Positions 34,444 to 43,156 of a stretch of DNA of 64,000 bases are shown here, in pieces (the first letter of the stretch is position 1; each line of letters starts with the position of its first letter). The stretch lies in NCBI GenBank assembly GCA_027600665.1, contig JADGJL010000021.1, positions 1 to 64,000 on the forward strand, read 5' to 3'. The notes below the pieces were generated by a model that had not been told where the DNA came from, did not search any database, and saw only the letters and a list, made by a program, of their open reading frames with translations. The DNA comes from Irineochytrium annulatum (lineage: Eukaryota; Chytridiomycota; Chytridiomycetes; Chytridiales; Chytridiaceae). The position numbers were made by a program, and so were the translations under genes.

Positions 34444-35325
34444 CTATCCTTTCACGGCTCCGAGGGTGATGCCCTTAACGAAGTACCGTTGGATAAACGG
34501 GTAGATCGTAACAATAGGTAGAATGCTAACTACAATGGATACATAACGTACTTGCAGGGTCGATACCGCCAGCGCCCCCGATGTCATCGTGCCGCCCATC
34601 TTCTGCATCACTTCCGGCGATGCCATGATCAGCACCCTTCGCAGGAACATCTGTAAGGGCTGCATATCTTGTTTGCCCAGATATAATAGGGCCGAGAAAA
34701 AGTTGTTCCAGTGGAATACGGCATAGTACAGCGTGAGCACAGCCAGTGTCGGCTTGATGATCGGAACTGCCAGACGATACAGCATTGTCATCTCATTGGC
34801 CCCGTCTATACTGGCACTTTCAAAAATCTCATTCGGAATGCCTTCAAAGGCCGAACGGCAGATCATGACGTTAAACGTAATCACCAGCACAGGCAGCACC
34901 ATGACCCAGCGGGTATTGTACAGCCCAAGCGAGGTAATCAGCATGTAGACCGGAATGAGTCCACCCGAGAAATACATGGTAAAGGCGATGAAAAAGTTCA
35001 GCTTGCGACGCAAGAAAAACTGCTGTCTGGATAACGGAAACGCGGCAAGACATGTTGCCACAATATTCAACAGTGTGCCTACCACGGTGTACCAGAGGGT
35101 GTTGTAGAACGACACCCATAACTCCTTGTATTGCAGTACCATTTGGTAACCTGACAGGGTAAAGCCAACGGGCCACAATACGACTTTTTGTTTGTCGATG
35201 GCATCCACCGAGCTGAATGAAATGCTGATAACGTACAGAAAGGGATACAATGTGACAACAACCGCCAGTATGGTCAGCAGGTAGACACATCCGTAGAACA
35301 AACGGTCACTTCTTGATTTTTGCAT
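34444..35325 (-). CDS. Carbohydrate ABC transporter permease (LplC/YtcP type)
   Basis: This 293-residue inner-membrane subunit has six predicted helices. The binding-protein-dependent transport loop EIFESASIDGANEMTMLYRL (with the conserved E-A-x2-D-G-A) contacts the ATPase. The C-terminus is IQRYFVKGITLGAVKG, the usual family ending. It partners the permease encoded 29 bases upstream and the binding lipoprotein downstream. Confidence 0.95.
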   Translation of the reverse strand: MQKSRSDRLFYGCVYLLTILAVVVTLYPFLYVISISFSSVDAIDKQKVVLWPVGFTLSGYQMVLQYKELWVSFYNTLWYTVVGTLLNIVATCLAAFPLSRQQFFLRRKLNFFIAFTMYFSGGLIPVYMLITSLGLYNTRWVMVLPVLVITFNVMICRSAFEGIPNEIFESASIDGANEMTMLYRLAVPIIKPTLAVLTLYYAVFHWNNFFSALLYLGKQDMQPLQMFLRRVLIMASPEVMQKMGGTMTSGALAVSTLQVRYVSIVVSILPIVTIYPFIQRYFVKGITLGAVKG

Positions 35326-35354
35326 ACAGGTCTCCTTTGGTCCGGGTTATAGTC

Positions 35355-36272
35355 TTACCAGAGTGACATCTTGGTCAGGCGGCGGGTCATGGAATTGGCA
35401 GCAAACACAAGCACAAAAGTGATAATGGAGTTAAACAGGCCGACCGCTGTGGCGAAGCCGTAGTTCTGGCCCTCAATCCCCATCCGGTATACATAGGTGG
35501 ACAGGACATCCGCCGTTTCGTAGGTGGCTCCGTTGTAGAGCAGATATACTTTCTCGAAACCTACACTCATAATGCCGCCAAGCGACAGAAGCAGAAGAAT
35601 GACAATGGTTGGTTTGATACTGGGAAGGGTCAGGTGCCATAGCTCCTGGAATTTGTTAACGCCGTCAATTTTGCCGGAATCATACATCTCGGGGTCGATC
35701 CCCATAATGGCTGCAATGTAGATGATGGAGCTGAAGCCAAAACTCTGCCAGATGTCGGAACTTGTGAAGATGGTACGGAACCAGCTGGCATCCATCATGA
35801 AGTTCACTTTTTCCATGCCCAGACTCGCGATGAGGGTATTCACAATACCGTCTGTTGGTGACAGGAAGTTAATGATCATGCCGGCTACAACGACAGTGGA
35901 GATGAAGTGAGGAAGGTAGGTAACCGTCTGGGCAAATCGCTTGAATGTCCGATTCTTGATCTCTACGATGCAGACCGCGAACAGAATGGGAATCGAGAAG
36001 CCAAACAGGATCGGCAGAAATGCGAGCAAAAACGTGTTGCGCAGCAGCCGCCAGAAGTAAATGGAATTCACGAACTGTTCGAACCAGCGGAGTCCCACCC
36101 ACTCCCCGCTGAGCATCCCCTGCCCCGGCAGGAAATTGCGAAATGCCAACAGCACACCAGGCATCGGAAGATACATGAAAATGAGGTAATACAGAAAGAT
36201 AGGTGAAAACATCAGCAGCAGATACTTATCCCGTCTGATCAGGCTGAACAGCGTGGACATGCGTTTTTTCAA
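35355..36272 (-). CDS. Carbohydrate ABC transporter permease (LplB/YteP type)
   Basis: This 305-residue protein has six predicted helices. The N-terminal helix LLLMFSPIFLYYLIFMYLPM and the ATPase contact loop PEMYDSGKIDGVNKFQELWH are family hallmarks. It probably starts at TTG 36272, with GGGGAG upstream. It heads the ABC importer operon, and the operator and cre-like boxes lie in its long leader. Confidence 0.94.
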   Translation of the reverse strand: MKKRMSTLFSLIRRDKYLLLMFSPIFLYYLIFMYLPMPGVLLAFRNFLPGQGMLSGEWVGLRWFEQFVNSIYFWRLLRNTFLLAFLPILFGFSIPILFAVCIVEIKNRTFKRFAQTVTYLPHFISTVVVAGMIINFLSPTDGIVNTLIASLGMEKVNFMMDASWFRTIFTSSDIWQSFGFSSIIYIAAIMGIDPEMYDSGKIDGVNKFQELWHLTLPSIKPTIVILLLLSLGGIMSVGFEKVYLLYNGATYETADVLSTYVYRMGIEGQNYGFATAVGLFNSIITFVLVFAANSMTRRLTKMSLW

Positions 36273-36297
36273 CGTGAAGCACTCCCCTTCGCCATAT

Positions 36298-36315
36298 AAT
36301 TACAACGTTTGAATT
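36298..36315. promoter_or_regulatory. Degenerate second LacI-type site
   Basis: AATTACAACGTTTGAATT shares its left half with the perfect palindrome at 36473 and keeps most of the right half. It is 26 bases before the LplB-type start codon. Confidence 0.5.
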
Positions 36316-36472
36316 TTTGAATAAAAATGAACTTTCATTTTACTGACGTATTTGTTATCATCCCATCCACCTTTGGTAACAACCTATAATATTCTGCGTA
36401 AAAAGAGATCCTTGATCGAAATAGTCCTCCTTACAATGTAGTTCTTTCTTTTGAATCAATTGTTAAAACCAT

Positions 36473-36490
36473 AATTACAACGTTGTAATT
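36473..36490. promoter_or_regulatory. Perfect LacI-type operator
   Basis: AATTACAACGTTGTAATT is an exact 18-bp palindrome with the central CG typical of LacI/CcpA-family sites. It is 200 bases upstream of the importer operon and 12 bases from a cre-like box. Confidence 0.7.
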
Positions 36491-36499
36491 TTAAATTAA

Positions 36500-36515
36500 A
36501 TGTATACGCTTACAT
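36500..36515 (-). promoter_or_regulatory. cre-like (CcpA) box of the pectin operon
   Basis: On the - strand ATGTAAGCGTATACA fits WTGNAANCGNWNNCW at all fixed positions and is nearly symmetric. This places carbon catabolite repression next to the specific operator. Confidence 0.6.
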
Positions 36516-36588
36516 AAACTTTTTCCCATCTTAGCAAAGTCTCCATTGTTTGGCAACAACAAAAATCAGTGACATGCTGCAACGCACT

Positions 36589-36620
36589 AAATACAGCCTC
36601 GCATACGCGAGACTGTATTT
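36589..36620. terminator. Terminator of the AraC-type gene
   Basis: AAATACAG-CCTCGC pairs with GCGAG-CTGTATTT around ATAC. It is directly past the AraC-type stop. Confidence 0.65.
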
Positions 36621-36625
36621 ATAAT

Positions 36626-37429
36626 CTACACTTGATTCCGATACTCCATCGGTGTCATAACATATACTCGCTGAAACGCTCTGTAAAACTGACTGACGCT
36701 TGAAAATCCCAGTTCATAACTGATGGTGGTTACCGAATCCGTCGTAAGGCGGAGCCTTCTGGAGGCTTCTTCTACACGCAAATTTAATAAATATTGATAC
36801 GGTGTCTTTCCCGTAAGAGTCTTGAAAGAGCGCATGAAATGATATCGGCTCTGATGCGCGACCATCGCCATTGAATCAATATCCATTGGACCCGTATAGG
36901 CACTGTGAATGTAATCCAGCACCCGGCGGAGATGAGGGTCCATAGATGGACCATTATCTGCAATCGTTTTTCCATTTTCCTGCCCCATCAACATGCGTCT
37001 TAGATACATCTCGACCGCCATTTCTGTTTCCTGTACTTGGAGCGAATCCGGCATGTCATCTAACAAAATGGAGTTCCAGCCTCGGAACAGACTACTGATC
37101 TCAGCGGGATCAAAAGTCTGGATAGGTCGAAACTCAGCTCGCCCCCCACTTAACTCCGCACCTTCTACACTACCTAATGGCGGTTTACGGAACTTGATCA
37201 CGATGACAGCCGAATCCGACCCTATCTCAAAATAATGCTCAGTCTGAGGATGAGCAATAATCCCCTTGCCTGCGTTCAGAGGGTATGCGTGCCGTTCCTG
37301 TACCAGATGACATTGGCCTCTGACCGGCAACGTTAGCTGATACCAGTCATCATGCACATGAGGTTCATTCGCGAACCCTCCGGTAGCTTTCCATAATTCC
37401 AACCCATTTAACGTCATGTTTAATTCCAT
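36626..37429 (-). CDS. AraC-family regulator with N-terminal cupin
   Basis: About 267 residues from the ATG at 37429 (AGG at 6 bases); an ATG at 37450 is the alternative. The N-terminal half is a cupin (about 5-100; HVHDDWYQLTLPVRGQC). The C-terminal half holds two HTH motifs of AraC type (about 165-265; DIDSMAMVAHQSRYHFMRSF, then ISYELGFSSVSQFYRAFQRV and the TPMEYR end). The effector is unknown. Lying beside the pectin importer, it may add a second layer of control or act on the divergent MFS gene. Confidence 0.88.
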   Translation of the reverse strand: MELNMTLNGLELWKATGGFANEPHVHDDWYQLTLPVRGQCHLVQERHAYPLNAGKGIIAHPQTEHYFEIGSDSAVIVIKFRKPPLGSVEGAELSGGRAEFRPIQTFDPAEISSLFRGWNSILLDDMPDSLQVQETEMAVEMYLRRMLMGQENGKTIADNGPSMDPHLRRVLDYIHSAYTGPMDIDSMAMVAHQSRYHFMRSFKTLTGKTPYQYLLNLRVEEASRRLRLTTDSVTTISYELGFSSVSQFYRAFQRVYVMTPMEYRNQV

Positions 37430-37546
37430 CGTTTCCTCACCTGCTGACATTATAGCAAATCGTGCTCACTTTCCAAGCACTTTTCACAAAGACAATGCCC
37501 GACCGTATCTTTTATCATAGAAAAAAATAATTCGAGGTGATCTCCC

Positions 37547-38770
37547 ATGGCTCAGGCCACTTTAAGCAAAATGCAAATCAACTCTTCCGCCAATTGGGCA
37601 CTCGCCGGAGTCAGCTTCGCCCATTTGCTGAATGATGCGATGCAGACCGTGGTTCCATCTGCTTTTCCGCTGTTTCAGCAAACCATGCAGCTCAGTTTCG
37701 CCCAGATGGGTTGGATTGCCTTCACCCTGAATATTACTGCATCCGTCCTTCAGCCCCTGGTCGGTTATATGTCAGATCGCAGACCCATGCCGATTCTGCT
37801 TCCCGGAGGCATGTTATTCTCCCTGATCGGTGTGCTCGGCTTAGCCTTGTCTTCCGAGTTATGGATGCTGCTTGTTTCTGCAGCATTGATTGGCATAGGC
37901 TCATCCATCCTCCACCCCGAGTCCTCACGCGTGGCTCATATGGCAGCCGGCCGTGGACGTGGAATGGCGCAGTCGATCTTCCAGGTGGGAGGCAATACGG
38001 GACAGGCCATTGCTCCATTACTGGTTGCTTTCATTCTGCTGCCACATGGGCAGCGTAGTTTTCTATGGCTAATGGGCTTTGCCCTGATCGGCATCTTTAT
38101 TCAGTCTTATGTCAGTCGTTGGTACAGAGACAAACTTGCCGAGACTCGCATTCGTCAGCAACAACCTTTAAAATCAAGCGGCGCAGAACCAATCGCTCGA
38201 CCTTTGAGCAGGGGATTCATCGCTTTTACAATGGGAATTCTTATCCTGCTGTTATTCTCCAAATTCGTATATATTGCTGGCATGACCGGATATTATGCCT
38301 TCTATTACGCGGATGCATATGACTTGCCGCTCTCCCAGGCACAGATCTGTCTGTTTATTTTGCAATTTGCAGGCATGGTCGGAACCTTGCTCGGCGGCCC
38401 GCTCGCTGACCGCTATGGGCGTAAACCAATGATTTGGTTCTCCATTGCAGGTACTGCACCGTTCTCCCTGTTGTTGCCTTATGCAGGACCCGTCTTGTCC
38501 ATGGTATTGTGCGGAATGATTGGACTAATCCTGATGTCCGGCTTCAGCGTCATCATTGTCTATGCACAGGAGCTGCTTCCTCGTCATATTGGAACGGTGT
38601 CCGGGTTATTTTTTGGCTTGTCATTCGGAATGGCTGGACTTGGCTCGGTGGTGCTGGGTTCCTTAATTGATGTGACCAGCGTTGCATTTGTTATCAAGTT
38701 ATGTTCGTTTTTGCCACTGCTTGGTGTGTGTGCCGTATTTCTGCGTAGAGATCAACCAAGAACCGCGTGA
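37547..38770 (+). CDS. MFS transporter, fosmidomycin-resistance (Fsr) type
   Basis: This 407-residue protein has 12 predicted helices. The N-terminus VSFAHLLNDAMQTVVPSAFP and GMAQSIFQVGGNTGQAIAPL are diagnostic of the Fsr group, whose best-known member exports fosmidomycin. LGGPLADRYGRKPMIW is the central MFS loop motif. The natural substrate here is unknown. It is divergent from the AraC-type gene. Confidence 0.9.
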   Translation: MAQATLSKMQINSSANWALAGVSFAHLLNDAMQTVVPSAFPLFQQTMQLSFAQMGWIAFTLNITASVLQPLVGYMSDRRPMPILLPGGMLFSLIGVLGLALSSELWMLLVSAALIGIGSSILHPESSRVAHMAAGRGRGMAQSIFQVGGNTGQAIAPLLVAFILLPHGQRSFLWLMGFALIGIFIQSYVSRWYRDKLAETRIRQQQPLKSSGAEPIARPLSRGFIAFTMGILILLLFSKFVYIAGMTGYYAFYYADAYDLPLSQAQICLFILQFAGMVGTLLGGPLADRYGRKPMIWFSIAGTAPFSLLLPYAGPVLSMVLCGMIGLILMSGFSVIIVYAQELLPRHIGTVSGLFFGLSFGMAGLGSVVLGSLIDVTSVAFVIKLCSFLPLLGVCAVFLRRDQPRTA

Positions 38771-38848
38771 TAACCGTTGAAACCTCACTGATGTTGTGAC
38801 TACAATACACCTAGGACAAACGAGGATAACAGAAGGAGGGAATAACGC

Positions 38849-39631
38849 ATGATTATTGATGTACAGCATGTCACTTGGAAAAGGGGACCTCTTACCCTGC
38901 TGAACGATGTAAGCTGGCAGGTTAATGACGGAGAACACTGGGCGTTGCTTGGCCTGAACGGCTCCGGCAAAACAACACTCCTGAACATGATCACCGGGTA
39001 TCTCTGGCCGACGGAAGGCAAGATATCCGTGCTGGGCCATGAATATGGCGATGTCGATCTGAGACAGCTCCGCAAATCCATCGGCTGGGTCAGTTCGTCT
39101 CTGCAAGAGAAATTGTACGGCACGGATCGCACACAATATGTCGTAATCAGCGGCAAACATGCCACCATTGGCTTGTATGACAAGCTATCGGATGATGATC
39201 TGGATCAGGCACAGGAATTGATGCGAACGCTGGGCTGTCAGCACCTGTGGGATCGCGAATATCGTACCTGTTCTCAAGGTGAGAAACAGAAACTCCTTAT
39301 TGCCCGAGCACTCATGGCCAATCCGCGCGTACTCATTCTGGACGAGCCTTGCAATGGACTGGATCTGTTCTCAAGAGAGCGATTGCTGGATAGCATCCGT
39401 GAATTATCACAGCGTCCAGACACCCCTTCACTCATCTATGTCACCCATCATACCGAGGAAATATTGCCCGTGTTCGGTCATAGTCTCCTGCTTCGTAGGG
39501 GTGAAATCGTGAATAGCGGACTAACGAGCGAGCTGATGAACACCGAAGTGCTGAGCAACTTCTTCGAGGCCCCTGTGGAAGTTGATCGGCACGGGGAACG
39601 TGTCTATGTCAGAGCTGCGGCGGATTCATAA
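38849..39631 (+). CDS. ABC transporter ATP-binding protein (YlmA-like)
   Basis: This 260-residue ATPase has Walker A GLNGSGKTT (about 34-42), Q-loop WVSSSLQEKL, signature CSQGEKQKLL in place of canonical LSGGQ, Walker B VLILDEPCNGLD and a switch His in YVTHHTEE. It matches the YlmA-type stand-alone ATPases, which lack their own permease. The transported compound is unknown and no permease gene is next to it. The ATG follows AAGGAGGG. Confidence 0.9.
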   Translation: MIIDVQHVTWKRGPLTLLNDVSWQVNDGEHWALLGLNGSGKTTLLNMITGYLWPTEGKISVLGHEYGDVDLRQLRKSIGWVSSSLQEKLYGTDRTQYVVISGKHATIGLYDKLSDDDLDQAQELMRTLGCQHLWDREYRTCSQGEKQKLLIARALMANPRVLILDEPCNGLDLFSRERLLDSIRELSQRPDTPSLIYVTHHTEEILPVFGHSLLLRRGEIVNSGLTSELMNTEVLSNFFEAPVEVDRHGERVYVRAAADS

Positions 39632-39681
39632 TTACGTGGTTATACACAGCACACGCAGCATAGGTACAGAAACTTAACTGT

Positions 39682-39726
39682 AAAAGCCCAATATCTTATC
39701 CACATGTGGATAGATTTTGGGCTTTT
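39682..39726. terminator. Terminator with an inner 16-bp palindrome
   Basis: AAAAGCCCAA (39682-39691) and TTGGGCTTTT (39717-39726) enclose TATCCACATGTGGATA, giving a long stem. It ends the YlmA-like gene and may also serve the convergent methyltransferase gene. Confidence 0.85.
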
Positions 39727-39820
39727 CAATTCTATATCTAGTGTTATCCACCGTTTTCTGTGTAGAACTTTCTACTTTTTGAGTATAACTCAGCTATTCC
39801 ATCTGTTTCTTCACCGCGAT

Positions 39821-40549
39821 CTATTTCCGGGCAGCCAGGAACAGAAACAATGGAATACGCTGCCTGCGCAGATAGGTTTCCTCGTTTATGAAATGGGCAC
39901 GTTGTGGTGCTGACTCGCGTAAATGTCCTACACGAAACCCCGCCCGCTGCAATGCCATATAGTAGGATTCGATGGAACGATGCATCTTTTTCACAGAACC
40001 GCCCAGCCACTGCTGCTCACGGAATCCTTCCACAAAATACTGATCAACAACCCAATCCGTTCGTGTCCCGGAAGGTTGCAGTGTGGACGTGATCACAGGA
40101 TGTTCTACGGAGAATACGAATGTCCCGTTCTCTTTCAACGTATTGTATATGTTGCGGAACAGGCCCTCCACATCCTCAATATAGTGGACAGCCAGTCTCG
40201 ATATCACCAGATCATACGCCCCGACCGGGTAGGTCCAGTCCTCCATGAACGCTTGCTCAATCCGGGCATTCAATCCTTTTACAGATTCATTAGCTGCCTG
40301 AATCATATTCACCGAACCCTCAATCCCCGTATACGTCGCACCTTCACGCTCCCTGCCCAGCAATTCTGCGGCGAACCTTGCATCCCCGCAACCAAGGTCC
40401 AGTATATTCTTGCCGGTTACATCTCCGATCAACTCCAGCATCACCGGCTTTTCCAATGTATCATTGGCGTTCTCCTGCCACTTGCGACGTTCCATATACT
40501 TCTCGAAATTCGCCTCATCATCGTAAAAGTCTGATCCTCTGTCCTTCAT
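39821..40549 (-). CDS. Class I SAM-dependent methyltransferase
   Basis: This 242-residue protein has a complete Rossmann core: motif I KNILDLGCGDARFAAEL, the acidic strand-2 end YTGIEGS, motif II/III region YDLVISRLAVHYIEDVEG and the post-III segment ENGTFVFSVEHPVI. It is of the Methyltransf_11/25 kind. The substrate is unknown. It starts after GGAGGG. The end is convergent with the YlmA-like gene. Confidence 0.88.
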   Translation of the reverse strand: MKDRGSDFYDDEANFEKYMERRKWQENANDTLEKPVMLELIGDVTGKNILDLGCGDARFAAELLGREREGATYTGIEGSVNMIQAANESVKGLNARIEQAFMEDWTYPVGAYDLVISRLAVHYIEDVEGLFRNIYNTLKENGTFVFSVEHPVITSTLQPSGTRTDWVVDQYFVEGFREQQWLGGSVKKMHRSIESYYMALQRAGFRVGHLRESAPQRAHFINEETYLRRQRIPLFLFLAARK

Positions 40550-40636
40550 TCCATGACCCTCCGTTTCGGATAAGCATGATCCTCTTTACAGCCTGTATGA
40601 GTATACAGAATATGGATGTTCCTGGCTATAACAAAA

Positions 40637-40672
40637 AAGGCTGTTGTCTGGAATTATCCAGCAAACAGCCTT
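40637..40672 (-). terminator. Terminator of the exopolysaccharide operon
   Basis: AAGGCTGTT/AACAGCCTT with an inner CTGGA/TCCAG stem is followed by TTTTTTG in the - direction, 30 bases past the GT2 stop. Confidence 0.85.
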
Positions 40673-40701
40673 CTGCCTTATACTTCTACCATTTTCGCAG
40701 C

Positions 40702-41997
40702 TTAGCCAAAACGTTCTGTTTTGTACCATTTGCTCTCGCGTTTCCGAATCTTGTCCGTAATCAAGGAATAGAATGCCTTGATCGAGATCAGGATGAATAG
40801 CTGTGCATACGTGAAGTAGGACACGCAGGCATAGATGAAATTACGGGTATTGCTCTGTCCAATATCTGCGGCAAGTGCCAGATTGATCTGCAACACGTAA
40901 ATAAAGTACATGAGCGCCCAACCAATGACAAGGAACACATACGCATCGCCAGCAAACTGAAATGGTGAGCTTACCTCCGGTTTAAACAGGGCAATGACCT
41001 GATAAACCAGATTCACGAGAAAAATAATATCCGATACAATGATCGCAAGCATAAACCAGAAATAACTCACGGCATAATAGATAACCAACAACTTGTTACG
41101 CCAACTGGAGCGGTTAAACAGGTTATGGATATTATCCAACACCACCTGATAGTTCCCCTTGGCCCAACGTTCGCGTTGCTTCATGTATACACTAAGCTGT
41201 TCCGGCTCCTGCTGATAGGCTTCCGCTTGAGGCGCCAGTGCCACAAACTGTCCGCGGTTCAAAATCTCGAATGATAATGCTGTATCTTCTGTGATGGCTG
41301 TCACATCCCAACCACCAATCTCCCGAATCAACTTGGTTTTGATAATGTAATTCGTTCCCGGAATGGAACCAAGCTGGAACAATTCCCACAGGCCCGTGTG
41401 ATACACACGTTGGGATGTAATAATCTCCAGATTGATGCATTTTGAAAGGAAATTCTGCCCTCTGTTGCGTGCTTTGTTTCGGCCAAAAACCACGCCATAT
41501 TGTTCAGGGTTTTCAAGCGACTTTTGCGCCAAAAACATTAATGAATTCCGTTCAGGTGCGGCATCTGCATCGAAGATACAGATCCAATCACCCGTGGCCA
41601 TTTCCAGTCCATCGTTTAAAGCCCCGGACTTGCCACCTGTTCCTTTTCGCTCCATTACCGTCACATTGCGATGCATATAACTGGTCTGACTGAGGAATGA
41701 TCTTAGCTTCTCTGCGGTATCATCTGTGCAGTTATCCGCGATCACGATGACCTGAACTTTATCCTCCGGATAATTTAGGCGCAGAATATGCTCTACCGTC
41801 GCGACAATGACCTTACCCTCGTTGTGCGCAGGTACCATGACAGTGACTGTTGGATAATGATTCATATCTTCAGGAATCTGAATCCCTTTTTTGTCCTGTT
41901 TATTAATAAAACGAATCGCACCTGCCATAATAACAATCGACTCGAATACGGCAATCCAGATACTAAATATCGATAATATTAAAATAAAATCAGCCAC
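40702..41997 (-). CDS. Processive GT2 glycosyltransferase of an exopolysaccharide operon
   Basis: This 431-residue membrane enzyme starts at GTG 41997 (GGAGG before it). It has one N-terminal helix, a cytosolic GT2 domain (about 45-280) and several C-terminal helices (about 300-410). The motifs of processive enzymes such as PgaC, IcaA or cellulose synthase are complete: VIADN (first Asp), FDADA, TED and QRERW (QxxRW). It should polymerise a beta-linked glycan and move it across the membrane. It is related to YdaM of Bacillus and PssC of Listeria. The sugar is not predictable. It overlaps the small gene ahead by 8 bases. Confidence 0.92.
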   Translation of the reverse strand: MADFILILSIFSIWIAVFESIVIMAGAIRFINKQDKKGIQIPEDMNHYPTVTVMVPAHNEGKVIVATVEHILRLNYPEDKVQVIVIADNCTDDTAEKLRSFLSQTSYMHRNVTVMERKGTGGKSGALNDGLEMATGDWICIFDADAAPERNSLMFLAQKSLENPEQYGVVFGRNKARNRGQNFLSKCINLEIITSQRVYHTGLWELFQLGSIPGTNYIIKTKLIREIGGWDVTAITEDTALSFEILNRGQFVALAPQAEAYQQEPEQLSVYMKQRERWAKGNYQVVLDNIHNLFNRSSWRNKLLVIYYAVSYFWFMLAIIVSDIIFLVNLVYQVIALFKPEVSSPFQFAGDAYVFLVIGWALMYFIYVLQINLALAADIGQSNTRNFIYACVSYFTYAQLFILISIKAFYSLITDKIRKRESKWYKTERFG

Positions 41998-42133
41998 TTA
42001 CTTTCCTCCGATCATACTTGCGAATAACTCTCGATCGAAAGCGAAGGGTTGCAATCGTTAACCAAATCGTAAATACCGCAAATATACAACTTACGGCGAT
42101 ACAGATCGGAATGAACCAGGACATATAGTCCAC
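41990..42133 (-). CDS. Small single-pass membrane protein of the exopolysaccharide operon
   Basis: A 47-residue product from GTG 42133, which follows AAGGAGAG at 7 bases. It has one hydrophobic helix (FIPICIAVSCIFAVFTIWLT) and then a very basic tail (RFRSRVIRKYDRRK). It is placed 19 bases after the degenerate GGDEF gene and overlaps the GT2 start, so co-expression is nearly certain. By position it resembles the small accessory subunits of PNAG and cellulose synthases, but no sequence similarity is claimed. Confidence 0.7.
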   Translation of the reverse strand: MDYMSWFIPICIAVSCIFAVFTIWLTIATLRFRSRVIRKYDRRKVSG

Positions 42134-42152
42134 TGTGCATCTCTCCTTCCTG

Positions 42153-43028
42153 TTATATATATTCTCCGATAAGATCGGTCTCTGTGTTTCGTTCAAGGGC
42201 GGCAATCACTGCGTCTATATCATCGTACTTGCTGAACTGCTCCTTCTGAAATACCAGAGCACCGGAGCGTATCACCGTCTGTAGCTCAGTTCCCTTTTTA
42301 TCAATCACGTGAAGATCCATGATGGCTTTTTTGATCCGCTGTGTCAGAAGTGGCAGGTATTCCACATTCACCAGAGGACATAAGATAACAAATCGCCCAC
42401 GATCCACGAAAAATTTATAATCCTCATACCGAATCTGCTTCTGGATCGTACCCGAGATTTCAAGCAGGAACTGTGCATATCGGGCAGAACCGAGAGATTC
42501 TATCACCAATGGCAAGAATTCAATCTTGAACATGGCAATGCTGAATCCATACTTTTCGGAGTATCGACGCGCAAGGTTACTCTGTTTGATTAACGTATCT
42601 GCCAGAGCGCCTTTATTCCCAAGCGAGGTATCCAGATCGATTTCCGGGTTACGATCCTGCATATCCTGAAGGCGTTCCACTACACGCGCACTGCGCAGCA
42701 GGCTTGCCTTGATGAATGCAGCCACAGCCACGTTGGCCGGGATGAGCAACCACCAGGAGAAAACAAGCACATTCGCATCAGCGTAAGTAACCAGCCACAC
42801 AAAATAAGAAACTAAATATACAAATCCCGTTACAACGGATATGCCAACAGGCAGCATAAGACCAAAAACCAATGCAATCAGTGACACGATACTAAAAATC
42901 ATATCTCCTGTTGTGTAGCTCTGATCCATGTACACTTTAAGATAAATCAACAGTTGCTGCATGAGGGCAAGTCCAATTAAAAGGGCATATCCCCATGCAA
43001 TACGGCGAGTAGGCGCTTTATTCTTCAT
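42153..43028 (-). CDS. Membrane protein with degenerate GGDEF domain (YdaK/PssE-like c-di-GMP receptor)
   Basis: This 291-residue protein has about four N-terminal membrane helices (12-107) and a GGDEF-like domain (about 130-280). The active-site GGDEF is replaced by DRGRF (209-213), so diguanylate cyclase activity should be lost. Exactly upstream is RYED (R200-x-x-D203), five residues before the motif, which is the canonical I-site spacing for binding c-di-GMP. The same combination is known in Bacillus YdaK and Listeria PssE, receptors that switch on exopolysaccharide synthesis. It is likely the c-di-GMP sensor of this operon. Confidence 0.9.
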   Translation of the reverse strand: MKNKAPTRRIAWGYALLIGLALMQQLLIYLKVYMDQSYTTGDMIFSIVSLIALVFGLMLPVGISVVTGFVYLVSYFVWLVTYADANVLVFSWWLLIPANVAVAAFIKASLLRSARVVERLQDMQDRNPEIDLDTSLGNKGALADTLIKQSNLARRYSEKYGFSIAMFKIEFLPLVIESLGSARYAQFLLEISGTIQKQIRYEDYKFFVDRGRFVILCPLVNVEYLPLLTQRIKKAIMDLHVIDKKGTELQTVIRSGALVFQKEQFSKYDDIDAVIAALERNTETDLIGEYI

Positions 43029-43156
43029 AGTTCCTTCTTTCCGTTGAATTTTTAGAACACTTGTACATACTCAATTCTCTTAAATTGCAACAATTTATGA
43101 CATGATTAGACAAAACTATGCTAACACATTGAAGAATTTATTAAATGACAAAATCA

